From: Bacillota bacterium
GTDB lineage: Bacteria; Bacillota; Clostridia; Oscillospirales; Ruminococcaceae
Direction of reading: 5' to 3'
Length of the DNA stretch: 64,000 nucleotides
NCBI GenBank assembly: GCA_023412215.1
Contig: JAEYNX010000003.1
Location: 310,001 to 374,000 of the forward strand
Below are positions 44,301 to 50,547 of this stretch, piece after piece. The translations under genes were made by a program, and so were the position numbers. The notes beneath the pieces were generated by a model, which was not told where the DNA came from, ran no database searches, and saw nothing but the letters and a program-made list of their open reading frames with translations. Positions within the stretch are counted from its first letter, which is position 1; each line of letters opens with the position of its first letter.

Positions 44301-47300
44301 GCCTGTGGCGGTTGCCGACACCCTTTCCGCCACCGAGGACACCGTAGCGACGCTGGACGTCCTTCACAACGATACCGACGAGGATTTTGACACCAACGAG
44401 TCCGGCGGCGGTGATGAGCTCTTTATAACCTCTGTTTCACCGGCTGAGCACGCCACGGTGTCGGTTGCCACCGATAGAAAAACGTTGACCTTTAAGGCGG
44501 ATGGAAACTGGAACGGCACCACGGCGTTCAGCTACACGATAGAAGATCGGGAGGGCGCTACATCGGGGGCCGCCGTTACGGTTGCCGTGCGCGCCGCCAA
44601 CGATGCCCCGATTGCGGTTAACGACGAGACCGATACCAATGAGGACACACCCGTTACCATTAATGCGCTTTTAAACGATACCGATATCGATACGAATGAA
44701 CTGCTCAACAACGATCCGTCGGCCCTTCCATCCGATGAAACGAAAGCACTGGTGGATCCTAGCGGCATTGCGGGGGTAGACCACGGCTCCGCCACCGTTG
44801 TGGATGGTATGGTTGTATTTACCCCGCAGCCCAACTGGAACGGGATAGAGACCTTTACCTATCAGGTGAAGGATAGAGCGGGGGCAACCGCCACCGGCAG
44901 CATCATGGTGACCGTACACGCGCAAAATGATCGGCCGGTAGCGGTAAACGATACGGCGTCTACGCCCGAAGATACCGCGGTTTCTATCGATGTGCTGGTA
45001 AACGACACCGATGTCGATACCGACACTACATTAAATAAAGACTACAATCCGTCCAGCGAGAACAAGACGATTGTTGGAGACGGCTTTGCGGGTGTGGAGC
45101 GCGGCACTGTAGCTGTTGAAGACGGCAAGGTGGTGTTTACGCCCCAGCCCAACTGGAACGGGGTAGAGTCCTTTACCTATACCATGCGGGATGCCGCGGG
45201 CGAGGTTTCTCTGCCGGCTGCCGTTACGGTAACGGTGGGTGCCGTAAACGACACGCCGGTCGCGACCGACGATCTTAAATCCACCGACGAGGATACTCCG
45301 GTTACCATCGACGTACTGGCAAACGATACCGATATAGACAGTGACGATACTTTAAACGCACACCCCGAGACATCCGCCAAGAGCATCGTAGAGGATGGCT
45401 TCAGCGAGGTGCAGCACGGAGCTGTTGAATTGGATTTCGGCAAGGTGGTGTTCACGCCGGATGAAAACTGGAACGGTGTTACCACCTTTACCTATACGAT
45501 GAAGGACGAAGGCAATAAAACCGCCACCGCCCAAGTAACGGTAACCGTCAATGCCGTAAACGATAAGCCGGTAGCCAATAACGACACCGGCTCGGCGGAT
45601 GAGGGCCAAGCAGTGATTGTAAACGCCCTTGCAAACGACAGGGATGTGGATACCGACGAGTCCCTGAATGCCGACCCCGCCTATGACCCTTCCGATGAGC
45701 ACCTTGCCGTTGTGCCGGACGGTTTTGCGGGCGTGGAGCACGGCACGGTATCGGTTAACGGTGACGGGAACGTTGTGTTTACACCCAACCCAAACTGGAA
45801 CGGCGCCGAGACCTTTAACTATACCATTCGGGATACCGCGGGCCTTGTTAGCGACCCGGCCGAGATCACCGTACAGGTGGGTGCCGTCAACAACGCGCCC
45901 GTCGCTGTGGCGGATAGTAAAAGCACCGATGAGGATGCGCCCGTAACCATCGATGTACTGGATAACGATACCGACGTCGACTTAAGCGAAGGCAACACCG
46001 GCGACGAACTCACCATTGTCTCGGTTTCGGATGTGTCCAACGGCTCGGTTGCGATTGCCTCCGACGGAAAGACCCTCATCTTTACCCCCGCGCCGGACTT
46101 TAACGGCACGGAGGAGTTTAAATACACCATAGAGGATACCGGTCACGCGCAGTCTACGGCAGCGGTTACCGTTACGGTGGTGCCTGTCAACGATGCACCG
46201 GTCGCCGTAGACGACAGCACGTCGGTGGATGAGGACCATATCGCGGCGATAAACGTACTGGCTAACGACAGCGATGTGGATACAAGCCATGAGGGCGATA
46301 CCTTAACCATTGTTTCCACCACGACCGCGCCCAATGGAACCGTTGCTATCGCTGAGAATAAGCAGTATTTAACCTTTACACCAAACAACAACTGGAGCGG
46401 CACCGCAACCTTTGATTACACCATCGAGGATGCACACCGCGCCACGGCCACCGCAACGGTAACGGTTACGGTGACCCCGCTAAACGACGCGCCCACACCG
46501 CCCGAGCTGCTTACCCCCACAAGCGGCGCGAAGTTCAAAGACGGGCAGACGGTGCCCGTTACCTGGTTACCGGCAACCGATCCGGAGAATGACGCGATAC
46601 ACTACAATCTCTCGTTCTATAACGGCACTGCGTGGAGTGTGATTGCCGAGAACCTGACCGAAACAAGCTACGACCACCGATTAACCGATACCGGCATTGC
46701 CACCGATAAGGCGCAGTATAAGGTGGAGGCCATCGATTCTCAGGCGAGCAGCCAGGATGCCGGCGACCGTTTTATCGTGGATAACGTGCCGCCGCAGCAT
46801 GTCACCGCCCGCCTTGCCACCGAAACGGGCACGATCGGCGATGGGGTATGGACCAACAGCAGCATCCGCTTCAGCCTCTTTGGCGGAACCGACTTGCTGC
46901 CCTTTACCTACAGCTACCGCCTTTCGGAGAGTGACGACTGGGCTGCCCTTACCGAGGGGCAGGAGGTGCCCTTTAACGATACCGGCGTCTACACCGTGCA
47001 ATACCGGGCAGTGGACGAGTTGGGCAACACCTATACAGGCGGTTCCTCCATCCGCATCGATAAGGTAGCCCCCATCGCCCCGCAGGCGGTGCTTACCCCC
47101 ACCACCCGCACCACCGGCAGTGTCACCGCGGCCATCACCTTGTTTGACGACCCGGGCGGCAGCGGGAACGCCACCGTCACCCTGCCCAACCGCAGGCATG
47201 TTCCGGCGGCGGAGTTTACCAGCTGGAAGGCCGACCAAAACGGCAATTACAACTTCGCCCTTGCCGACAATGCGGGCAACCTTACCGGCTTTACCATCAC

Positions 47301-48081
47301 CGTTAATAACATCGAGCGGAAATCTTCCTCCTCAGACTCTTCCGAGGAACCGGAGCCCTCGTCTCAGCCCTCGTCACAGGTTTCCTCCATGGCCTCTTCC
47401 TGGGCGTCCAGTCTGCCGGTTTCATCCGCTGCCTCCTCCGGCCCTGCCTCAAGCTCCTCTATGGTATCCGGTGCGGGCAGTTCTTCCGGTAATTCTTCGG
47501 GCACCAACGGCAACGGCGGCAACAAGCCGGACGACGAAGATAATACCACCTCCCTCGACAGCAGCTTAGGCGGAGAGTCGTCGTTACCCGCAAGCAGCGG
47601 GGGAAAGACCGTTACACCGTCGAAAAACCCCATTGTCGCCTTTATTATGAGTGTGGCGCAGGTGCCGGAGATTCTCTCCAATATCGCCAGCCTCTCGGCC
47701 AGAGTGGTGATGGAACAACAGCCCGCGGTTCGTTACAGCATCTATTCTGGGCTGATACTGTTCTTCTTCCTGCTGCTGTTCTTCATCTTCTGGCGGCCGG
47801 TGCGGGTAGAGTACCGCGGCAAAAAATCAAACGGCAGGGAATATAGGCACGTTAAGCGGCGCTTTGCGCACGTACCGCGCAAAAAGAAAACACTTACCCT
47901 TAATATCACCAAGCATCCGCGCGGGGTTGAGCTGTTCACCGCAGAGGTGACCTTCCGCCGCCTCTTCACCCGCAGAATGCGCGAAAGAACTGTGCGCATT
48001 GCTTTTGACGATACCACCCTGCATCAATCCTTGGTTGAAAAAGACCAAAAGGGACGCTGGACGGCAACCGTTAAGCTATAA
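35389..48081 (+). CDS. Giant tandem-repeat surface adhesin, membrane-anchored
   Basis: One uninterrupted protein of 4230 residues. A signal peptide (about 1-38, ending near LYAKE) leads to an N-terminal domain and two Ig-like 'GWTNG' repeats (about 200-360). Then come about 32 tandem domains of roughly 100 residues (about 450-3700) in two alternating types: Big_9/VCBS-like (VNDAPVAV..D...TDEDTPVTIDVLANDTDVD...NWNG..TFTYTI) and cadherin-like (E-D...F.V.D.E....L.V.ASSSN...L.P). DxDxD stretches suggest Ca2+ binding. After a fibronectin-like and two Ig-like domains follow a Ser-rich stalk, a single membrane helix (about 4119-4139, ILFFFLLLFFIFW) and a basic cytoplasmic tail of about 90 residues. 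No LPxTG or S-layer motif. AAGGAG precedes ATG 35389; a terminator follows. Confidence 0.95.
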   Translation: MHEQRKRLWSQPFKTVVSLTICMALILSQQSMIPLYAKETGAPFVGFNANTVGMSGENFWTLRNVSTEDGAFVIEGTEGEAVYYINLNPIAEAIDHGALLITLSVDAKVSAEAGTPDEATASLYFSDTDSFSETPDKSISREIDNLGEAVSLTSSVLIPRGTRYVQLSLLGASNNDTNTVVFSNPSLIIHEDSNPTITASISPEGWTNGQVSVTVTGADEESGVEGIYDGDTKVSADGSGEYTYDITENGTRSFYAKDFADHVSDIYEVKITTIDKDTPPVPSVTLSNEGWSNATVSASISGSAPAEGQSPQTEQYSLGGGEWQDYSGAVSVSAEGETVIRARTIDEAGNISSESSKTAYIDQTAPEITVHAADAGTPNRSNVTFTAQDGLSGVLEKRWVQGAQDADFFKTNGTVLLDDTFEVDSGAVYTVYAMDNAGNAAIEVVAVNGYPGISAIDDQLLDENARRDITFTVSDAETPAGEITVSATSSNTAVLPDPVCSNDNGIITLTLAPVYGAHGGPITVTVNAQDADSKVAVRTFTVTVQSVNDLPQAVDDTALIDEDTSATVSVLANDTDGDGDALSIKSFSQGAHGVVSQSGSSLIYTPAPNFNGEDTFTYVATDGTADSTGTVTITVTEINDNPKATNDSIPLVEDEIRLLDVLLNDADNDIGTTPDEALIITQLGTLDAARGTIAIVKDAGRDKVRYTPPENWSGSLSFTYTISDRRGITSTATVSITVDAFNDSPVFTNLLSEYTLDEDSGEYAIHFTIADVETPTSALMLQASGDSEALIPASSFKFEGLGDTDAAATFKFTPAPNANGEVIITFRLSDGFKVTTLPVTIHITPVNDVPVANDDTLAYEEDKPLTIDLSSLTSNDTDIDHDPLTVSEIVQGPAVGTLEQVGGSIYRYTPVPDDNGNVTFVYRVSDGQGGFDTATVTLTGKAVNDAPTITLTPGNNYTTEEDTALSGIAFTVKDNETPAPNLIITAGSQDPEKVSPEKITVTKGADGACTLDIVPNENANGGVEITLTVSDGVLLATQTFTMHITPVPDDPTAVNDTVYAARNAQTVIEVLANDYDVDGETVTIAGFTQGEKGSVSRQGDTLVYLSNAPGSFEDRFTYTISDGYGGSATATVSVAVGGYSFPPSITGVANQFINEDNQTQSLPFAVADRDTGDTLTVTASSSNTTLVPNNSTNLVVQQVEGGNYTVKVIPAPDAYGSTIITLAVSDGGKTTTTTFTVTVYPVNDEPVAETDTVSINEDTPAEIDVLANDSDLETPHADLRILSVTAPQHGRIVTANGKITYTPYSNSNEADTFTYTLTDGETSVQGTVNITIVAVNDAPYYPSHLNGIWHTLPNQVGQSVTFNGLANWADVENDTLYLNDYIYEGTYGTVTFAGGDITYTRTKVSPNANGADTFQFRVRDRETESSEDVQRSAYITVHIGEVFTGSMGGYDSEATIDEDAPSVTIPLYFSGEDGDVTIVADVTPSLGQVTAIDKGKKQITYQPDLNQNGIDRFSFKVTDESSKQVELHVTVTIRPVNDPPEFTVVPSAQTLVEDTASDELTVSFTDPDNDPLTFIAYPRNEDPNAPVLLTNGIKITREVGSNTAQMVLTPVPNASGDATVVLQASDGIVVAERTFSVKVSPDNDPPVANDYTFEIEEDAPGEFAVLWPGSDPDGAPDEQPLTVSIEGEGPNHGTASVNPDGAITYIPAPNYNGQDSFTYKLDDRDKSDTGTVTVDVQAKNDKPVITGLASLYTLAEDGRLTVSFTVTDADGEPVTTTLAYSTLDTDPFPAGSLAVAGTDSARTIAVNPAANKYGTVDVTLTASDGTEQVTQHFTINVYSVNDTPTAEDDHFSSAEDTPAEFAVLTNDKDVEDLNDVHIVEVSTSEHGGTVVNNGGTLTYNPPKDYFGEDSFTYTIIDKNDAKDRATVTVLVTPVNDLPAVQNESLTTNEDETIKNIFVLTNDSDVEDSKDELTVILPSTITAKGGMVSLSDNTVTYQPRENYNGTDGFTYIVKDTNDGEATGTVTITVRPMNDAPDITNDVVENGGNWVLDEDTTGNFNFSVDDAESNATNLIVVLTSSDQNLIPDTSIGLSGAAKQKTAQITPLPNKSGTCIITAEVGDGDKTSSHAFTVIVNAINDQPTITASDISTDEDTAVSGKATGSDVEGAELAFSPAQQAAHGTAVIASDGSYTYTPIANFNGQDSFTVLVDDGSGAANATSQKVVQVTVRPVNDAPVANNDVIATNEDTAVDIDVLDNLDGKDTDVDTDPDLNKNPSAEKLTILSNGFTGVEHGTVSIVDGKVRFVPDKDWNGVETFTYTITDVSGVRDTAQVTVTVNAVNDGPANGNDVLNTNEDTSLPIAVSALLANDDVDTITNPAAETLTFNDIVEGFGPSHGTAVVSEGDQTITYTPAANYYGDDSFKYSMHDAENKAGVFTVTIHVASVNDIPTITEIEDKEIFEDRSTPPLSFTVGDVETAKSGLTVTKSSSNVRAIPENGIVITGPDDDGNCTVIATPPLDWNGDSDITLTVDDGDGGTQSITFHVKVIAVNDRPTPQDDSFTTDENHTIEMNVLANDDVDLLHEGDEVLHIVSVDTQAVNGSVAITSGGKKLTFDPDKNWPNSEPFTQTLFYTVEDGDETPVDTGRVTITINPINDAPVISEIAPFTFNEDEGAANPAIPFTVTDEEDDDENVTVTASSSNPSLISNSDIVIEHPEGGEASDRTILITSQKDQNGEAIITLIATDNDGEYTTTTFTVTVNPVNDDPVGVKDVYDDVVEDTPKVLDVLENDDVDSGTNPTIESLTITGIPRQPLHGEAQIAGDGKTVTYTPARDYNGSDNFSYSMQDGSGRTANGEVEITVTPVNDAPVITSTISQQTVAERSPSRPGLTFTVSDVDDEADSLTVTADSTNKKILSVTPGAANEIVLGGEGENRTVSFTSGVWNGQTDVTLTVKDPSLAQDQATFRVVVTSVNDAPVAVADTLSATEDTVATLDVLHNDTDEDFDTNESGGGDELFITSVSPAEHATVSVATDRKTLTFKADGNWNGTTAFSYTIEDREGATSGAAVTVAVRAANDAPIAVNDETDTNEDTPVTINALLNDTDIDTNELLNNDPSALPSDETKALVDPSGIAGVDHGSATVVDGMVVFTPQPNWNGIETFTYQVKDRAGATATGSIMVTVHAQNDRPVAVNDTASTPEDTAVSIDVLVNDTDVDTDTTLNKDYNPSSENKTIVGDGFAGVERGTVAVEDGKVVFTPQPNWNGVESFTYTMRDAAGEVSLPAAVTVTVGAVNDTPVATDDLKSTDEDTPVTIDVLANDTDIDSDDTLNAHPETSAKSIVEDGFSEVQHGAVELDFGKVVFTPDENWNGVTTFTYTMKDEGNKTATAQVTVTVNAVNDKPVANNDTGSADEGQAVIVNALANDRDVDTDESLNADPAYDPSDEHLAVVPDGFAGVEHGTVSVNGDGNVVFTPNPNWNGAETFNYTIRDTAGLVSDPAEITVQVGAVNNAPVAVADSKSTDEDAPVTIDVLDNDTDVDLSEGNTGDELTIVSVSDVSNGSVAIASDGKTLIFTPAPDFNGTEEFKYTIEDTGHAQSTAAVTVTVVPVNDAPVAVDDSTSVDEDHIAAINVLANDSDVDTSHEGDTLTIVSTTTAPNGTVAIAENKQYLTFTPNNNWSGTATFDYTIEDAHRATATATVTVTVTPLNDAPTPPELLTPTSGAKFKDGQTVPVTWLPATDPENDAIHYNLSFYNGTAWSVIAENLTETSYDHRLTDTGIATDKAQYKVEAIDSQASSQDAGDRFIVDNVPPQHVTARLATETGTIGDGVWTNSSIRFSLFGGTDLLPFTYSYRLSESDDWAALTEGQEVPFNDTGVYTVQYRAVDELGNTYTGGSSIRIDKVAPIAPQAVLTPTTRTTGSVTAAITLFDDPGGSGNATVTLPNRRHVPAAEFTSWKADQNGNYNFALADNAGNLTGFTITVNNIERKSSSSDSSEEPEPSSQPSSQVSSMASSWASSLPVSSAASSGPASSSSMVSGAGSSSGNSSGTNGNGGNKPDDEDNTTSLDSSLGGESSLPASSGGKTVTPSKNPIVAFIMSVAQVPEILSNIASLSARVVMEQQPAVRYSIYSGLILFFFLLLFFIFWRPVRVEYRGKKSNGREYRHVKRRFAHVPRKKKTLTLNITKHPRGVELFTAEVTFRRLFTRRMRERTVRIAFDDTTLHQSLVEKDQKGRWTATVKL
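36736..46500 (+). repeat. Array of about 32 coding repeats of about 300 bp
   Basis: The boundary motif (V/I)ND.P recurs about every 100 codons. Neighbouring units near 44.6-46.4 kb are the most alike in protein and DNA (shared TTTACCCC..CCCAACTGGAACGG-type blocks), while earlier units are more diverged and alternate between two types. This pattern fits growth by local duplication, latest toward the C-terminal end. Confidence 0.85.
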
Positions 48082-48104
48082 TTACAAATCGTATCTTTAT
48101 ACTA

Positions 48105-48145
48105 CGCAACAAAGCCTGTGGCGATAAACCGCAGGCTTTGTTGCG
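48105..48145 (+). terminator. Terminator after the giant gene
   Basis: Perfect 14-bp stem CGCAACAAAGCCTG/CAGGCTTTGTTGCG. The T-run is weak, but the position 24 bp after the stop fits termination. Confidence 0.7.
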
Positions 48146-48222
48146 TTGCTGCATAAATCTATACTCATGTAAAACAATAAAAAAGACATAGCCATTCTAT
48201 AAACGAAAGGAAAGGGTAGAGT

Positions 48223-48375
48223 GTGGATAATAACAAAAACCGCCACCGAGACAGGCCAAAGAGCAACCCGGAGCTTCGCAAGATGAAGCCTAAAGAGAAC
48301 GCCGATGTGGGTATTATTGAGGGCCACAAGATCGGCGTTCATGTCAGCAAGCACGAAAAAGGTAGTGACCAGTAA
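48223..48375 (+). CDS. Small hydrophilic protein of unknown function
   Basis: Open frame of 50 residues from GTG 48223, preceded by AAAGGAAAGGG. It is basic at the start (NNKNRHRDRPKSNPELRKMK) and ends VGIIEGHKIGVHVSKHEKGSDQ. I do not recognise a family. It lies 29 bp before the HMA-like gene on the same strand and could be co-transcribed. There is no signal peptide or membrane segment. Confidence 0.6.
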   Translation: MDNNKNRHRDRPKSNPELRKMKPKENADVGIIEGHKIGVHVSKHEKGSDQ

Positions 48376-48404
48376 ACAATCCATTATGATATTGGAGGTC
48401 GGAG

Positions 48405-48614
48405 ATGAACACCATCCTTTGCAGCGTATCGGGCATGCAGAATAAGACGAACAAAACGCAGATCAAGAACGCGCTGGATAAAATCGAAGGGGTGCAGGAG
48501 GTCGGCGTGAACCTGACAACGGGTACCGTCAAGGTAGAGTACAACGACCCTGCCACCGAAAACCAGATTAAAAACTGCATCGAGCATACCGGGTTTAAGA
48601 TCGTATACGAATAG
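48405..48614 (+). CDS. HMA-fold protein without the CxxC metal site
   Basis: CopZ-size protein of 69 residues with the HMA pattern: TILCSVSGM, then a helix KTQIKNALDKIEGVQEVGVNL, TGTVKVEYND, a second helix ENQIKNCIEHTGF and a last strand. In the metal loop GMxCxxC both cysteines are replaced by Asn (GMQNKTN), so classical soft-metal binding there is not possible. Two other Cys remain (about residues 6 and 57). GGAGG precedes ATG 48405. It is not next to a metal ATPase. It could be a degenerate chaperone or have a different ligand. Confidence 0.8.
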   Translation: MNTILCSVSGMQNKTNKTQIKNALDKIEGVQEVGVNLTTGTVKVEYNDPATENQIKNCIEHTGFKIVYE

Positions 48615-48633
48615 TAGTAACAACTGAAAACAA

Positions 48634-48676
48634 GCGGGCGGAGACCGGTGTTGGTCTCCGCCCGCATTGTTGTTAT
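48634..48676 (+). terminator. Terminator between convergent genes
   Basis: Perfect stem GCGGGCGGAGACC/GGTCTCCGCCCGC with a 6-base loop, then ATTGTTGTTAT. It can serve the HMA-like gene and the leftward ABC operon. Confidence 0.8.
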
Positions 48677-48684
48677 ACAGATTA

Positions 48685-50547
48685 TCAGGATGCCGATTCA
48701 AACTGGCTGTTGTAAAGCCTTGCGTAGAATCCATTTTTGCGCAGCAGCTCCTCATGGGTGCCCTGCTCCACGATATCGCCGTCGTTGATGCAGAGGATGA
48801 GGTCCGCGTTGCGGATGGTCGAGAGGCGGTGCGCGATCACAAAGCTGGTGCGGCCCTTCATGAGGTTATCCATCGCCTTTTGGATGAGTATCTCGGTTCG
48901 GGTATCCACGCTGCTGGTCGCCTCGTCCAGAATCAGAATCTTCGGGTCGGCGAGGATTGCGCGGGCAATGGTCAACAGTTGCTTCTGGCCCTGTGAAACG
49001 TTGCTTGCCTCTTCGTTAAGCACCATATCGTAGCCGTTCGGCAGGGTTCTTACAAAGTGGTCTACCTGCGCCGCTACCGCCGCCCGCTTTACGTCCTTGA
49101 GCGACGCATCCAGCTTGCCGTAGCGGATGTTGTCGGCAATCGAGCCGTTAAAGAGCCAGGTATCCTGCAGCACCATGCCGAACATCGAGCGGAGATCATC
49201 GCGCTTAAAGTCGCGGATGTCATGCCCGTCTACCATGATGGCGCCGCTGTTGATGTCATAAAAACGCATGAGCAGCTTGATGAGGGTCGTTTTGCCGGCG
49301 CCCGTGGGGCCGACGATGGCAACCTTCTGGCCGGGTGCTACCTGCGCATCAAAGTTGCGGATAACCAGCTTGTCGGGGTCGTAGCCAAAGCTTACATCCT
49401 TAAACTGTACGCTGCCGTCGAGGTGTGCAACACTGGCAGGCTGAACCGCTTCGGGGATTTCCTCCTCCTCGTCGAGAAAGCCGAACACACGTTCGGCTGC
49501 CGCCGCCGTAAGCTGCAATACATTGGAGATGTTCGCGAGCTGCGCGATGGGCTGGTTAAAGGAGCGAACATACTGGATAAAGGACTGTATGCCGCCCACG
49601 GTAAGGCTGCCGTTCACCGCAAAGTAGCCGCCGAGAATACACACCGCTACATAACCGATATTGCCCACAAACATGGTAATCGGCATCATCAGCCCCGAGA
49701 GAAAGTTTGCCTTCCAGGCCGATTTGTAGAGGGTGTTGTTGTACTCTTCAAACGCCTTTGCCGATTCCTCCTCGCCGTTGAAGGCCTTCATAACCACATG
49801 GCTGCCGAACATCTCTTCCACGTGGCCGTTCACATGCCCTAAATACTGCTGCTGCATCTTAAAATGCTTTTGAGACTTCTTGATGATTGCCGAAACCAGC
49901 AGCATGGATACCGGCAGGATACAGAGCGCCACGAGCGTCAGCTGCCAGCTGATCGAAAACATCATAATCAGGATGCCGATAACCGAGGTAATGGAGGTGA
50001 TAATCTGCGTAATGCTCTGGTTTAAGCTCTGGCTGATGGTGTCCACATCGTTGGTGATGCGCGAGAGCACCTCGCCGTGGGTTGTTTTGTCGTAGTAAGA
50101 GAAGGGCATACGGTGTATCTTCGCGTCGATGTCGCGGCGCAGCTGGTAGGTAAGCTTCATCGTAACGCCCGTCATGATATATCCCTGCAGGTAAGAGAAA
50201 CCGGCGCTGATCACATAAAGGCCCAACAGCCACAGTATAATGCCGCCGATCTTGCCAAAATCAATGCCGCCTGCGCCGGTAATCATCTTCATAATGCCTT
50301 TCACCATCTCGTCGGTAGCCTGCCCTAAAATCTTGGGGCCGACAATCATAAAGATAGCCGAAACAACGGCAAACAGCCAAACAATAATAACCTTCCACTT
50401 CTGCTGTCCAAGGTAGGCAATCAGCTTTTTCATGGTGCCTTTAAAGTCCTTGGCCTTTTCGCCCGGCATCATCATCCCCGGGCCACCGGGGCCTCTCATC
50501 CCGCGCATTGCGCCGCCACGCGGGGGGGTGCTTCTTTCTTCGCTCAT
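48685..50547 (-). CDS. ABC exporter half-transporter, consensus ATPase site
   Basis: Type IV (MDR-like) half-transporter of 620 residues. A disordered Gly/Met/Arg-rich N-terminus precedes six membrane helices and an ATPase domain with GPTGAGKTT (about 415), VSQGQKQLLTIARA, ILDEATSSVD with the catalytic Glu, and the switch His in IAHRLST. It is the catalytically competent half of a heterodimer with the upstream gene, which it overlaps by 4 bp. The substrate is unknown; the MarR regulator that heads the operon suggests drugs or toxic compounds. Confidence 0.93.
   Translation of the reverse strand: MSEERSTPPRGGAMRGMRGPGGPGMMMPGEKAKDFKGTMKKLIAYLGQQKWKVIIVWLFAVVSAIFMIVGPKILGQATDEMVKGIMKMITGAGGIDFGKIGGIILWLLGLYVISAGFSYLQGYIMTGVTMKLTYQLRRDIDAKIHRMPFSYYDKTTHGEVLSRITNDVDTISQSLNQSITQIITSITSVIGILIMMFSISWQLTLVALCILPVSMLLVSAIIKKSQKHFKMQQQYLGHVNGHVEEMFGSHVVMKAFNGEEESAKAFEEYNNTLYKSAWKANFLSGLMMPITMFVGNIGYVAVCILGGYFAVNGSLTVGGIQSFIQYVRSFNQPIAQLANISNVLQLTAAAAERVFGFLDEEEEIPEAVQPASVAHLDGSVQFKDVSFGYDPDKLVIRNFDAQVAPGQKVAIVGPTGAGKTTLIKLLMRFYDINSGAIMVDGHDIRDFKRDDLRSMFGMVLQDTWLFNGSIADNIRYGKLDASLKDVKRAAVAAQVDHFVRTLPNGYDMVLNEEASNVSQGQKQLLTIARAILADPKILILDEATSSVDTRTEILIQKAMDNLMKGRTSFVIAHRLSTIRNADLILCINDGDIVEQGTHEELLRKNGFYARLYNSQFESAS

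Noticed and set aside
36736..46500. Repeat array as a CRISPR or minisatellite
   Set aside because: The units are about 300 bp, diverged and in frame; they encode protein domains.
37100..47681. Many minus-strand frames within the giant adhesin gene
   Set aside because: They arise from the repetitive sense sequence and give Ser/Val-rich antisense of the repeats, without start signals.
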